From Euryhalocaulis caribicus (GTDB taxonomy: Bacteria > Pseudomonadota > Alphaproteobacteria > Caulobacterales > Maricaulaceae): DNA of 64,000 bases. The stretch lies in NCBI RefSeq assembly GCF_000412185.1, contig NZ_ASJA01000013.1:1-64000 (forward strand), read 5' to 3'. The notes below the pieces were generated by a model, which was given only the letters and a program-made list of their open reading frames with translations, did no database searches and had not been told where the DNA came from. Within the stretch, counting starts at the first letter, position 1, and every line of letters starts with the position of its first letter. The position numbers and the translations under genes are program-made. This document shows positions 52,522 to 60,958 of this stretch, piece after piece.

Positions 52522-53469
52522 TCAGGCGACGGCGGCTGCCGCGTCTGCGGGCCGCGGGAAATGCAGGCGGACCGCCGTTCCCTCGCCAATACGGCTCTCG
52601 ATCTCCAGCCGGCCGCCATGCAGCTCCGCGAAGCCGCGCGCCAGGGGCAGGCCCAGGCCCAGGCCATCATGGCTGCGTGTGGAGCTTTGCGAAGCGGTGG
52701 AAAAGGCGGTTGCGGCGCGCCGGGCCATTTCCTCATCCATGCCACAGCCGGAATCGATAATTTCCATGACCGCGCCGTCATCGCCGCTCCGGGCCGCCAA
52801 TCGGATGGTTCCACCCTTGTCCGAGGCCAGAGCCGCGTTCTCGATCAGACCGGCCAGCGCCCGCGCCGCAATACGGTTATCCAGATCCAGAAGCAGCCCT
52901 TCTTCACACTGGATTTCCAGCGTCACCTCGCGCGTGGTCAGGGTGTCGGCGGCAAAGGCCGCCGCCTCCGACGCCAGAGGGCCGATATCGGTCGGGGCGG
53001 TGATGATTTCGGCCTGTCCCTGGGAGGCGACCTGTATGTAGAGGAACAGATCATCCACCATGTCCAGAAGCCGCCGTCCGCTCTGGTCGATGATGTCCGC
53101 CGCGGCCTTTGCCTCCGGGGACTTCACATTCCGCAGCAGGTGAACCCCGCCCAGCACGCCGTTCAGCGGCGTGCGGAATTCATGGCTGACGACGGACAGA
53201 AAACCGGTCTTGGCGCGGTCGGCGTCCTCGGCCCGTTCCTTGGCGGCCATCAATTCATGCTGTTGGGTTTCATAGGCGTCGATGGACCGGCGGACATTAT
53301 CCAGCAGGAAATTGACCATAAGGGCCAGCTTCTGGACCGCCGGGGTGGGGTCCGTCACCGCAATGCGCACATTGAAGTCGCCGTCGACGGTCGAGCAGAG
53401 CTGGTCCGCGATCGTCTCGACCGATTGCAGCGGATCCGGCACGCCTTCATTTCCCGGCTTGCCGGTCAC
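52522..53469 (-). CDS. Cytosolic histidine kinase partnered with H-NOX
   Basis: A 315-residue soluble kinase. A GTG start at 53469 overlaps the stop of the H-NOX gene by four bases (GTGA). Residues about 15-65 are HAMP-like, followed by a coiled coil (AYETQQHELMAAKERAEDADRA), then HisKA with SVVSHEFRTPLNGVL (His96) and a HATPase domain with LIENAALASDKGG, DSGCGMDEE and GLGLGLPLARG. No membrane helix or receiver domain. H-NOX proteins commonly regulate an adjacent kinase when NO binds, so this is presumed an H-NOX-associated kinase; its response regulator is not in the window. Confidence 0.88.
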   Translation of the reverse strand: MTGKPGNEGVPDPLQSVETIADQLCSTVDGDFNVRIAVTDPTPAVQKLALMVNFLLDNVRRSIDAYETQQHELMAAKERAEDADRAKTGFLSVVSHEFRTPLNGVLGGVHLLRNVKSPEAKAAADIIDQSGRRLLDMVDDLFLYIQVASQGQAEIITAPTDIGPLASEAAAFAADTLTTREVTLEIQCEEGLLLDLDNRIAARALAGLIENAALASDKGGTIRLAARSGDDGAVMEIIDSGCGMDEEMARRAATAFSTASQSSTRSHDGLGLGLPLARGFAELHGGRLEIESRIGEGTAVRLHFPRPADAAAAVA

Positions 53470-54026
53470 GCCGCCGCCTCGCCGGCGCCAGCCCAGCGTA
53501 TGGCGACCCGGCAATCGGCGGAATCCGGATCGTCCAGGGCCTCAACCTCGGCGGTTTCCCCGTAATGATCCAAAAGCGCCCGCGCCAGCGACATATAGAG
53601 GCGGGCCAGCCGGTTTTCCGATTGATAATGCGTGATCAACCCGTCTTCGGTTTCCGTCACGCCAAACTTGTCGCCCAGACGGCTGTCGCCGCCCGTAACG
53701 CCGGAGCCCATGGAGTTGTGGATCGTGGGCTGACGTTTCAGGAAGTCGCGGGCCGTCGGCGCCATGGCGAAGAAGACCGGAAAGCGCGATTGCACGTCTT
53801 TCAGGAAATGAACCGCATAGGCGTCATAGGCCTGTTGCGGCGTCAGTTCCAGAACATCGCAGGCATGCCCGATAAGGGCTCTCGCCTCTTCATCGGGATA
53901 GTCCGTGTCGATGCGGAATTCGAAATCATCCGGCAAGCCGCCCCGGCGGCGGACCTCGGCCAGTTTGTCTTTTCCCCCGGCCTGCTCGACCAGGTCGAGA
54001 AGAACGAGCTGTATCAATCCAATCAT
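53466..54026 (-). CDS. hnox: H-NOX heme nitric-oxide-binding sensor protein
   Basis: A 186-residue heme sensor. MIGLIQLVLLDLVEQAGG opens the HNOB fold, YPDEEARALIGHACDVLELTP follows, and the axial heme ligand is His103 in RQPTIHNSM, the expected position. The usual YxSxR heme-propionate clamp reads HYQSENRLARL, so Arg is one place later than normal, with Asn at its site. The Pro that normally kinks the heme is not seen where expected. A GTG start four codons earlier at 54038 is possible. The gene overlaps the histidine kinase gene, forming an NO-sensing pair. Confidence 0.85.
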   Translation of the reverse strand: MIGLIQLVLLDLVEQAGGKDKLAEVRRRGGLPDDFEFRIDTDYPDEEARALIGHACDVLELTPQQAYDAYAVHFLKDVQSRFPVFFAMAPTARDFLKRQPTIHNSMGSGVTGGDSRLGDKFGVTETEDGLITHYQSENRLARLYMSLARALLDHYGETAEVEALDDPDSADCRVAIRWAGAGEAAA

Positions 54027-54042
54027 GGCGGCGCTCACTATA

Positions 54043-54055
54043 TCGCAATGTGCGA
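54043..54055. promoter_or_regulatory. Short inverted repeat upstream of H-NOX
   Basis: TCGCA (54043-54047) and TGCGA (54051-54055) flank ATG, 17 bases ahead of the H-NOX start. It lies in the AT-rich 96-base gap to the DksA-type gene. It could be an operator or the 5' leader hairpin; it does not match a known NsrR, FNR or NnrR site. Confidence 0.3.
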
Positions 54056-54122
54056 AATAACTAACACCGGGTTCGATAAAGAAAGCCTAAAATTCTAGCG
54101 CTTGTTTGCGTTAAAAATTTAC

Positions 54123-54470
54123 CTAGGCGGCCCTTGCGCACTGTACGCAGACCGCCGTGGCCGGATCCAGGTCCAGCCGCTTTGGCGGAATTTCCTCGCC
54201 GCAAACGGTGCAAAATCCGTATTCGTCCGCCGCCATTCGCGCCAGCGCCGCATCGATCTTGCGGATTTCGGCGCGGCGCTTGACTTCGGTCGCCTGATCC
54301 ATCGCCTGCGCCCGCATGGCGTCCATGCGCGACAGCCGCCCCTGCGTCTGCTGGTCCAGCTCCACGGGTTTGCGGCCCTCCGCGCTGCCGGCGGACAGGC
54401 CCTCCAGCTCCGCCTTCAGGGCCTCCAGGCGGCCTCGCATTTCTTTTATTCCGGCGCGTGTCGGGGCCAT
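54123..54470 (-). CDS. DksA/TraR-type C4 zinc-finger protein
   Basis: A 115-residue protein: coiled-coil N-terminal part (KEMRGRLEALKAELEGL and DAMRAQAMDQATEVKRRAEIRK) and a C-terminal zinc finger CTVCGEEIPPKRLDLDPATA followed by VCVQCARA, giving four Cys ligands. Members bind the secondary channel of RNA polymerase and modulate initiation. The Asp pair typical of full-length DksA (DxxDxA at the coiled-coil tip) is not clear, since the tip reads ELDQQTQGRLSRMDAM, so activity may differ. It ends 96 bases from the H-NOX start on the same strand. Confidence 0.85.
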   Translation of the reverse strand: MAPTRAGIKEMRGRLEALKAELEGLSAGSAEGRKPVELDQQTQGRLSRMDAMRAQAMDQATEVKRRAEIRKIDAALARMAADEYGFCTVCGEEIPPKRLDLDPATAVCVQCARAA

Positions 54471-54567
54471 TAGCAGAAACTCGGCTCGTTACGGGCTGAC
54501 GAGTATGAATCGAGCCTCTATCGTGACGCCAGATGCACAATCAGTTCAGCCGCGACGGGGACAATTC

Positions 54568-55518
54568 ATGAATAACGGGCCGGACGCCCCGCCGCTTTCG
54601 CTTGAGGCGGTTTCCAAGAGCTTCAGCGGCAAGCCCGCCGTACGGGATCTCAGCTTCACGGTCCGTCAGGGCGAGATTTTCGGCTTTCTCGGTCCCAACG
54701 GGGCGGGCAAGACCACGTCCCTGCGCACGGCCCTTGGCATCATGACCCCCGATCAGGGCAACGTCATGCTGTTCGGCGCGCCGCCCAGCCAGAAAAACCT
54801 GCGCCGGGTCGGTTTCCTTCCCGAAGAACGCGGCCTCTACAAGAAAATGACGGCCGAGGCGGTGATCGTTTTCTTCGCCCGCCTGAAGGGCATGGGCCGC
54901 GGGGAGGCGCTGAAGAAGGCGCGCGCCTTGCTGGACCAGTACGGGCTTGGCGACGTGGCGCAGAAGAAGCTGAAAACCTTTTCCAAGGGCATGGCCCAGA
55001 AGGTCCAGATTCTGGCCGCCATCGCGCATGATCCAGAGCTGGTCATCCTGGACGAGCCGTTTTCCGGCCTCGACCCGGTGAACCAGCGCACGCTGGAATC
55101 GCTGGTCCGCGGCCTGGCCGACGGCGGCGCGACGGTGATCTTCTCCACTCATGTGATGGAGCACGCCGAACGGCTCTGTGACCGTATCCTGCTGCTCTCG
55201 AAGGGCCGCACGGTGTTTGAGGGCGCGGTCTCCGCCGCGCTGGACGCCGCGCCGCGCCGGGTCTTCGTGGAAACCGACGCGGACGTGGACGTGGCGGCGC
55301 TGACCGCCGCCATCCCCGGCGCCTCCGCGGCGCGCGAGGGCGAGGCGGAGACGGAAGGCGTGCGCTGGCGCGTCGATCTTCCCGAAGGCGCCTCCACACA
55401 GCCCGTGTTGCACGCTTTCGTGGACAAGGGCGCGCCCCTGCGGATGTTCGAACCGATGCGCACCCATCTCCATGACGCCTTTGTTGAACTGGTCGAGCGG
55501 GAGGACCGCCCCTCATGA
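54568..55518 (+). CDS. ABC transporter ATP-binding protein, NatA-like
   Basis: A 316-residue ATPase. Walker A GFLGPNGAGKTTSLRTA, Q-loop VGFLPEERGLY, signature FSKGMAQKVQILAAI (a variant form typical of the NatA/drug-export group), Walker B LVILDEPFSGLDPVN and H-loop STHVMEHAE. An extra C-terminal domain (about 230-316) follows. Together with the next gene (four-base overlap) it makes a NatAB-type exporter, in some bacteria a Na+ extruder and in others unknown. An upstream extension in the same frame overlaps the DksA-type gene on the other strand and is rejected. Confidence 0.93.
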   Translation: MNNGPDAPPLSLEAVSKSFSGKPAVRDLSFTVRQGEIFGFLGPNGAGKTTSLRTALGIMTPDQGNVMLFGAPPSQKNLRRVGFLPEERGLYKKMTAEAVIVFFARLKGMGRGEALKKARALLDQYGLGDVAQKKLKTFSKGMAQKVQILAAIAHDPELVILDEPFSGLDPVNQRTLESLVRGLADGGATVIFSTHVMEHAERLCDRILLLSKGRTVFEGAVSAALDAAPRRVFVETDADVDVAALTAAIPGASAAREGEAETEGVRWRVDLPEGASTQPVLHAFVDKGAPLRMFEPMRTHLHDAFVELVEREDRPS

Positions 55519-56960
55519 ATCGTCTCTTCCTGATCGCCCGCCGCGAATATCTCTCCTATGTCGCCACCTGGGGGTTCTGGATTTCGCTGGCCACCGTTCC
55601 GCTGTTCATGGCGGCCGGCTTCATCGTGCCCCAGCTGTTTGAACGCTCCACGCCGGAGCGCGCCTATGTCGTGATCGCCGATGATCCGGCGGTCGGGACG
55701 GCGATCGAGGATTATCTGGACGCCGAATACGCCGATGAGGTGGACGCCGTTCTGGGGGCCATGGTGTCCGCGCAGGGCGGCGATGCGGCAGGCGACGCCT
55801 ATGACGCGGCGCGCGAAAACGGCGCCGCGCCTCTGGATGCGGCCATGGAGGCCGGCCTGGCGCCGGAAGCGGCGCAGGCCGCCGCCGACCAGACCCGCCG
55901 CAACTATGTGCGCGTAGAGGCCCCTGAGCGGACCGTGGAGGGCTTGCGGTCCTATCTGGCGGGCGCGCGCCAGCTGGACACGCCCGAAGGCCCGCGCGAC
56001 CTCCACGCGGCCCTGTTCGTGGAAGGCGATGCGCAGGCCGGATATTCGCTGGATTACTGGAGCGCCAATCTGTCCAATCAGGACCTGATGGACGAGGCCC
56101 GCCGCGCGCTGGGCGCGGACATGGCGGACGCCTATCTGCGTGACGCCGGTGTGGACCCGGCGGTGGTGGCCGAAGCCGAGGACCGGCGCCCGGAAACCCG
56201 CGCGCTCAGCCCGGAAAAAACCGAAGGCGCGGAAGAGGTCACGTTCGAGGACCGACTGCCTTACCTGCTGGGCGTCGGAGCCGGATTCGTCCTGTGGTCG
56301 ATCCTGTTCTCGGTCGCCAACATGCTGCTGACCTCCACCATCGAGGAAAAGGGCAACAAGATCCTCGACTCCCTGCTCGCCTCTGCCCGGCTGACGGAGA
56401 TTCTGGCCGGCAAGCTTCTGGGCGTGGCGGGGGTCAGTTTCACCCTGCTGGCCGCATGGATCATCGCCGGCCTGGGCTTTGTCACGGTCGTGCAATTCGT
56501 GGTCGGCGGGGATGAGCCGCTGGCGCCGATCTTCGGCGCGGTTCTGGATCCGGGGCTCCTTCTGCCCTTCGCCTTCTATTTCGTGGTTGGCTATCTGATG
56601 TATGGCGCGGTGTTCATGGCCATCGGTTCGCTCTGCGAGACGATACAGGAGGCGCAGACCTTCATGAGCCCGCTGATCATCATTTTGATGATCCCGCTCG
56701 CCTTCCTGGTGTTCGCGGCGCAGAATCTGGATTCTTCGCTGCTGGCCATCGCCAGCTGGATCCCGCCCTTCACGCCCTTCCTGATGATCGCGCGCCTGCC
56801 CACCGATCCCCCGCTATGGGAGATCGTGGCGACCTCGGCGCTGATGCTAGGGACGATGCTGGCCATCCTGCTGGCGGCCTCCGCGGTCTTCCGCATGGGC
56901 GCGCTGGGCCAGGCCGGGATTGGCAATCTGCGGCGGCTGGTGCCGGGCATGAAAAGCTAG
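55515..56960 (+). CDS. ABC-2 type transporter permease, NatB-like
   Basis: A 481-residue permease. One membrane helix near the N-terminus (ATWGFWISLATVPLFMAAGF), then a long extracytoplasmic domain of about 190 residues (Ala/Asp/Glu-rich) and five or six helices from about residue 250 (YLLGVGAGFVLWSILFSVANML, then PLIIILMIPLAFLVF and others). The loop TIEEKGNKILDSLLASARLTEILAGKLLG is a conserved ABC-2 block. It overlaps the ATPase gene by four bases and is followed by a strong terminator. Confidence 0.92.
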   Translation: MNRLFLIARREYLSYVATWGFWISLATVPLFMAAGFIVPQLFERSTPERAYVVIADDPAVGTAIEDYLDAEYADEVDAVLGAMVSAQGGDAAGDAYDAARENGAAPLDAAMEAGLAPEAAQAAADQTRRNYVRVEAPERTVEGLRSYLAGARQLDTPEGPRDLHAALFVEGDAQAGYSLDYWSANLSNQDLMDEARRALGADMADAYLRDAGVDPAVVAEAEDRRPETRALSPEKTEGAEEVTFEDRLPYLLGVGAGFVLWSILFSVANMLLTSTIEEKGNKILDSLLASARLTEILAGKLLGVAGVSFTLLAAWIIAGLGFVTVVQFVVGGDEPLAPIFGAVLDPGLLLPFAFYFVVGYLMYGAVFMAIGSLCETIQEAQTFMSPLIIILMIPLAFLVFAAQNLDSSLLAIASWIPPFTPFLMIARLPTDPPLWEIVATSALMLGTMLAILLAASAVFRMGALGQAGIGNLRRLVPGMKS

Positions 56961-56992
56961 GGAAGCCGCAACTTCCGGCATTCCGGAAACAC

Positions 56993-57033
56993 AAAGCGCC
57001 GCGCGGAGGTCAGCCTCCGCGCGGCGCTTTTTT
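56993..57033. terminator. Strong bidirectional terminator
   Basis: A perfect 17-bp stem: AAAGCGCCGCGCGGAGG (56993-57009) and CCTCCGCGCGGCGCTTT (57014-57030) around a four-base TCAG loop, ending in a T-run to 57033. It ends the ABC transporter transcript on the plus strand and, through the A-run on the left, the rpsU transcript from the minus strand. Confidence 0.9.
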
Positions 57034-57081
57034 ATTCAGGTCGCTGTCGCGCGCTCCGGCAGGGCGCCGGAGCCGTCGCGC

Positions 57082-57303
57082 CTAGCGGCGCTTGGTGGTG
57101 AGACCTTCGCGCTGAGCCCGTTTACGCGCAAGCTTGCGCGCGCGGCGAACCGCTTCGGACTTCTGACGAGCGCGCTTTTCTGAAGGCTTTTCGTAGAAGG
57201 CGCGCCGCTTCATTTCGCGGAACGTCCCCTCGCGCTGCATTTTCTTCTTCAGCGCCTTCAGCGCTTGCTCGACATTGTTGTCGCGAACATAGATCTGAAC
57301 GAT
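57082..57303 (-). CDS. rpsU: Ribosomal protein S21 with an apparent ATC start codon
   Basis: A 73-residue S21: [39 protein letters not shown] and a basic tail ending TTKRR, as in other alphaproteobacterial S21. The codon expected to be ATG is ATC at 57301-57303: the first amino acids would be (M)VQIYV. AGGAGG lies nine bases ahead (57313-57318), the right distance. The nearest upstream ATG (57324-57326) is out of frame, and the open frame to 57498 encodes a non-conserved stretch. Either a rare AUC start, as with the rare AUU starts of infC and pcnB, or a base error. The product is certain; the start is the question. Confidence 0.93.
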   Translation of the reverse strand: MVQIYVRDNNVEQALKALKKKMQREGTFREMKRRAFYEKPSEKRARQKSEAVRRARKLARKRAQREGLTTKRR

Positions 57304-57318
57304 GGCTCTCGCCCTCCT
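57304..57318 (-). promoter_or_regulatory. Shine-Dalgarno of rpsU pointing at an ATC codon
   Basis: AGGAGG at 57318-57313 (read on the minus strand) is followed by nine bases, GCGAGAGCC, and then ATC GTT CAG, where other S21 genes have ATG GTT CAG. The spacing is normal for initiation, so it decides the start of rpsU in favour of the ATC. Confidence 0.7.
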
Positions 57319-57477
57319 AAACGCATGTTTGTTGACGCGGCGGTCGATGCCGCTACCAGCGCCAAACACGAAACCCGTGGAAGGCGCGCGATATAGCGGA
57401 GCTAAAAGGGCCTGTCCAGATACAAGCCGCATCGCCGCATGGCTGTTTCTCACCAGATTAGATAGTGTCTTTTCGCG

Positions 57478-58146
57478 ATGATTGAAGAGTTTCCCCATCT
57501 GGACGCCGCCCGCCGGGCCATTCTGGAGGCCGCGCTGCCCATCGCCGCCTTTGACGGCTGGACCCGCAAGACCCTGATCGAGGCGGCCCGCGACGCCGGC
57601 CTGCCTGACGGCGCGGACGAGCTTTACCTGCCCCGCGGCCCCGTCGATCTGATCGATTTCTGGGGCAGGGAGTGCGATCTGGCGATGGAAAACGCCTATG
57701 CGGCGGCCGATACGGCGGACATGAAGGTGCGCGACCGCGTCACCTTCGCCGTGATGGCGCGGCTGGAGCCGATGCGCGGCGACCGGGAAGCGGCGCGGCG
57801 CGCGGTGGCGCGGCTGTCCCTGCCGGACGCCGGCGGGACCGCGCCGCGCATTCTCTGGCGCGCGGCCGACAGCATCTGGCGGGCGATGGGCGACAAGTCC
57901 ACGGACGGCAACTGGTATTCCAAACGCGCCACGCTTTCGGGCGTGATCGGCTCCACTTTCGCGGTGTTTCTGGAAGACCAGGACCCCGAAATGGCCGAAA
58001 CGCGGGCGTTTCTGGATCGCCGGATCGGCAATGTGATGGAGTTCGAGAAGGCGAAAGCGAACTTCCGGCGCTTCAAATCAGCCCTGCCGGACCCGCTGAA
58101 GACGCTCTCCAAACTGCGCTATGGCGGCGTTAAACGTTACAATTAG
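57478..58146 (+). CDS. coq9: COQ9 family ubiquinone biosynthesis protein
   Basis: A 222-residue lipid-binding protein with a TetR-like helical fold. [38 protein letters not shown] and the block [19 protein letters not shown] are the COQ9 signatures. The mitochondrial counterpart presents quinone intermediates to COQ7. An ATG-initiated frame is 174 bases from rpsU, which is read divergently; this gap contains no gene I can see. The C-terminus is basic and ends VKRYN. Confidence 0.93.
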   Translation: MIEEFPHLDAARRAILEAALPIAAFDGWTRKTLIEAARDAGLPDGADELYLPRGPVDLIDFWGRECDLAMENAYAAADTADMKVRDRVTFAVMARLEPMRGDREAARRAVARLSLPDAGGTAPRILWRAADSIWRAMGDKSTDGNWYSKRATLSGVIGSTFAVFLEDQDPEMAETRAFLDRRIGNVMEFEKAKANFRRFKSALPDPLKTLSKLRYGGVKRYN

Positions 58147-58168
58147 GCCTCAAAACAGGCCCGTTTTC

Positions 58169-59248
58169 TTACGATTTCAGCGGCGAAACGCGCGTCACAT
58201 GGCCCATTTTACGGCCCGGACGGATGTCGTTCTTGCCGTAAAGATGGATGTGCGCGCCTGATTCCCGCGCCAGATCCGGCCAGGTTTCCGCGTCTTCTCC
58301 GATCAGATTGACCATTTGCGCGCGGCCCAGCGGCGCCGGATCGCCCAGCGGCCAGCCCGCGACGGCGCGGATATGCTGTTCGAACTGGCTGGTTTGCGAG
58401 CCTTCGATGCTCCAGTGCCCGGAATTATGGACGCGCGGAGCGAATTCATTGACCAGCAGCGCGCCGTCTTCGCACTCGAAAAGCTCCACCCCGATCACGC
58501 CGACATAGTCCAGCGCCTCCAGAATGGCGCGCGCGATGCGGTTTGCCTCGTCATTGACGGCCGGTTTGGCCTCCGCCGGCGAGGTGCTGCGCCACAGAAT
58601 GCCGTCGCGGTGTTCATTTTCCGCCAGCGGATAGGGCACGAAATCGCCGTCCAGAGACCGCGCGGCGATCACGGAGACCTCCCGCACGAAGCCGCACATC
58701 GCTTCCAGGATGCAGGGACGGCGGCCCAGCGAATCGAAAGCGCTTTCCAGTTCGGCCGCGGAGCCGACTTTCGCCTGCCCCTTGCCGTCATATCCGCCGT
58801 GGCGGGTCTTCAGGATGGCGGGAAAACCGACCGAATCCGCCGCGCCCGCAAAGTCATCGGGGGATGAAACAGCGGCAAACGCCACGGTCGCCGCGCCGGA
58901 CTCATTGACGAAGGTCTTTTCCTTCAGGCGATCCTGCGCCACTTCCAGCGCCTGCGCGCCGGGCCGAAGCGGCACGCCGGCGCGCTCCACGGCGCGGGCG
59001 GTGTCGGCGGGGACGTTTTCAAACTCGTAAGTGACCACGTCGCAGCCGCGCGCGAACGCTTCCACCGCGTCCAGATCGTCATATCCGGCGACGGTAGCGC
59101 CAGCGGCGGTGCGTTCGGCGGGGGAATTGTCCTGCGGAACGAAGATTTTGACGTCAAAACCCAGCGGCGCGGCGGCCATGGCCAGCATGCGGCCCAGCTG
59201 ACCGCCGCCCAGAATGCCGATCGTGGAGCCGGGAGGGAGCGCCGTCAT
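58169..59248 (-). CDS. purK: 5-(carboxyamino)imidazole ribonucleotide synthase
   Basis: A 359-residue ATP-grasp enzyme making N5-CAIR from AIR, ATP and bicarbonate in purine synthesis. IGILGGGQLGRMLAMAAAPLG at the N-terminus, TRHGGYDGKGQAKVG as the ATP-grasp glycine loop, LEAMCGFVREVSVIAAR, and FAPRVHNSGHWSIEGSQTSQF are diagnostic. TGATG couples its start with the purE stop, so purE and purK form an operon. Length is normal. Confidence 0.98.
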   Translation of the reverse strand: MTALPPGSTIGILGGGQLGRMLAMAAAPLGFDVKIFVPQDNSPAERTAAGATVAGYDDLDAVEAFARGCDVVTYEFENVPADTARAVERAGVPLRPGAQALEVAQDRLKEKTFVNESGAATVAFAAVSSPDDFAGAADSVGFPAILKTRHGGYDGKGQAKVGSAAELESAFDSLGRRPCILEAMCGFVREVSVIAARSLDGDFVPYPLAENEHRDGILWRSTSPAEAKPAVNDEANRIARAILEALDYVGVIGVELFECEDGALLVNEFAPRVHNSGHWSIEGSQTSQFEQHIRAVAGWPLGDPAPLGRAQMVNLIGEDAETWPDLARESGAHIHLYGKNDIRPGRKMGHVTRVSPLKS

Positions 59249-59736
59249 CAGCCTTCGGGCGACTCCGGCACGGAATCACGTTGCCGGTCGCGCCACGCCT
59301 GCAGCTTCTCCGCGACAGCTTCATCCTGCAGGGCGATCACGGCGGCGGCCAGAAGCGCGGCGTTTTTGGCCCCGGCCTTGCCGATGGCCAGCGTGCCGAC
59401 CGGAATCCCGGCGGGCATCTGGACGATGGAGAGGAGCGAATCCAGGCCCGAAAGCGCCTTGCTTTCAATGGGAACGCCGAAAACGGGCAGCGGCGTCATG
59501 GCGGCGGCCATGCCGGGCAGATGCGCCGCCCCGCCGGCGCCGGCGATCACGCACTGGAAGCCCTCGGCCTTCGCGCCCTTGGCGAAATCATACAGACGGT
59601 CAGGAGTCCGGTGGGCCGAAACCACGCGCGCATCATAGCTGACGCCGAGTTCGTCCAGAATCCCGGCGGCTTCGGAAAGGGTCGGCCAGTCCGAGGTCGA
59701 TCCCATGATTATGGCGACCCGCGGCGCTTTGCTCAT
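59248..59736 (-). CDS. purE: 5-(carboxyamino)imidazole ribonucleotide mutase
   Basis: A 162-residue class I PurE that rearranges N5-CAIR to [38 protein letters not shown] (the catalytic His) and [23 protein letters not shown] are the signatures. The first gene of the purEK pair, with the stop overlapping the start of purK by one base. The 116-base region upstream is shared with the divergent GGDEF gene. Confidence 0.98.
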   Translation of the reverse strand: MSKAPRVAIIMGSTSDWPTLSEAAGILDELGVSYDARVVSAHRTPDRLYDFAKGAKAEGFQCVIAGAGGAAHLPGMAAAMTPLPVFGVPIESKALSGLDSLLSIVQMPAGIPVGTLAIGKAGAKNAALLAAAVIALQDEAVAEKLQAWRDRQRDSVPESPEG

Positions 59737-59846
59737 GTCGCTGCCCCAGTTGAAAGAAGCGCGGGAGAATAGGTGCGAAGTCTATCGCGTCAAGCGTGGC
59801 CGTCATTGACGCTTTCTTAACCGTGAAACGCGATTTTCTATTTTGA

Positions 59847-59854
59847 TTAACCAT
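59847..59854 (+). promoter_or_regulatory. CtrA-like half-site ahead of GGDEF gene
   Basis: TTAACCAT at 59847-59854 and TTAACC at 59817-59822 lie in the space between purE and the diguanylate-cyclase gene. TTAACCAT is the half-site consensus bound by CtrA in Caulobacter. The first overlaps the ATG at 59853, which supports the start at 59886. The interpretation is a hint only, since short sites are frequent by chance. Confidence 0.3.
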
Positions 59855-59885
59855 GATCCGCTGCAAGAGGCCCGGACAAGCCGCA

Positions 59886-60566
59886 ATGAAAATCGCGCCC
59901 GTTACCCGGAAAAGCCCCGAGCAATTCGAGCCGGATTCGACCCAGCGTCCGAATCTGACCATCGCCGCGGACAATGATCCAAAACCCGATGACCGGTTCA
60001 ACCGCCTGCTTTCAGAAATCCGCCGCCTGCACGCCGAATCGGAACGGCTGCGCGGCCGGATACAGGAGCTGGAGGACCTGGCCGACACTGACGCTTTCCT
60101 GCCGATCTTCAACCGCCGCGCCTTCGAGCGCGAGCTGGAGCGGGAAATCGCGCTGGCCGACCGCCACCGCACGCCGCTGTCCGTGGTCTTTATCGATCTG
60201 AACGGGTTCAAGCAGATCAATGACCGCTTCAGCCACGCTGCGGGCGACGCGGTTCTGATGAATGTCGCCGATATCCTGCGCCACAGCGTCCGCGACACCG
60301 ATGTCGTCGGCCGGCTGGGCGGGGATGAATTCGGGGTGATCCTGCACCGCTCTGCCTATGACGACGCCGCCGCCAAGGCGGAGCGTCTGGCGCATGCTAT
60401 CGCGGGCCAGCCCATCGTGTTCGAGGGCAATCACTGTGAAGTGGGGGCCGCGGCCGGGGTCTGCGCCTGGCGCAAGGGGGAATCGGCCTCGGAAATCCTG
60501 GCCCGGGCGGACGCGGCGATGTACGCCAACAAGGCTGAAAGCAAGCGCGCCGAACCGGCGGCCTGA
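59886..60566 (+). CDS. GGDEF diguanylate cyclase
   Basis: A 226-residue (237 if started at 59853) cytosolic cyclase producing cyclic di-GMP. A disordered head and short coiled coil (RLLSEIRRLHAESERLRGRIQELED) lead to the GGDEF domain with TDAFLPIFNRRAFERELER, DLNGFKQINDRFSHAAGD and the active-site loop VVGRLGGDEFGVIL. The inhibitory I-site RDTD lies five residues before it. No sensory domain is attached. It is read divergently from purEK. Confidence 0.92.
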   Translation: MKIAPVTRKSPEQFEPDSTQRPNLTIAADNDPKPDDRFNRLLSEIRRLHAESERLRGRIQELEDLADTDAFLPIFNRRAFERELEREIALADRHRTPLSVVFIDLNGFKQINDRFSHAAGDAVLMNVADILRHSVRDTDVVGRLGGDEFGVILHRSAYDDAAAKAERLAHAIAGQPIVFEGNHCEVGAAAGVCAWRKGESASEILARADAAMYANKAESKRAEPAA

Positions 60567-60588
60567 AATCGCGCTCTTCCGCCTGTGT

Positions 60589-60792
60589 CTAGGCGATGAT
60601 GTCCGGCGTCAGCTGGTCTTCCAGAAAACCGATCCGGTCTTTCAGGGCCAGCTTGCGCTTCTTGAGGCGGGCAATCTTGAGCGGATCGGAATTGGCCGAA
60701 CCCTGCATGGCCACCACCTCGTCATCCAGTGAGCGGTGCTCGCGCCGCAATTCGTCGAGAGCCTGAAGAATTTCCTCGTTTTCGCCCAGCAC
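60589..60792 (-). CDS. DUF465/YdcH-like small helical protein
   Basis: A 67-residue coiled-coil protein: ALDELRREHRSLDDEVVAMQG and IARLKKRKLALKDRIGFLED match the short alpha-helical DUF465 family. It starts with GTG at 60792, behind GGGAGG. The function is unknown. It converges on the GGDEF gene and is divergent from the second DUF465 copy, making two copies of the family in an inverted arrangement about 170 bases apart. Confidence 0.85.
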   Translation of the reverse strand: MLGENEEILQALDELRREHRSLDDEVVAMQGSANSDPLKIARLKKRKLALKDRIGFLEDQLTPDIIA

Positions 60793-60958
60793 GGCCGCGC
60801 GCCTCCCGTGAGTTCCGCTGATCAGTGATTATACGTCATTCCCGCTGAGGGGGAAAATATCAAGCCCGCCATATGGGCGTGATTGTGATGTGACGACCGC
60901 CCCCGACTGTGTTCTTATGGAGTCATTGTCAATCATTCCACCGAGAGGAGATTGGGAT

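Noticed and set aside
57324-57326. ATG just upstream of rpsU as the start
   Set aside because: It is in a different frame from the S21 coding sequence and the Shine-Dalgarno lies after it.
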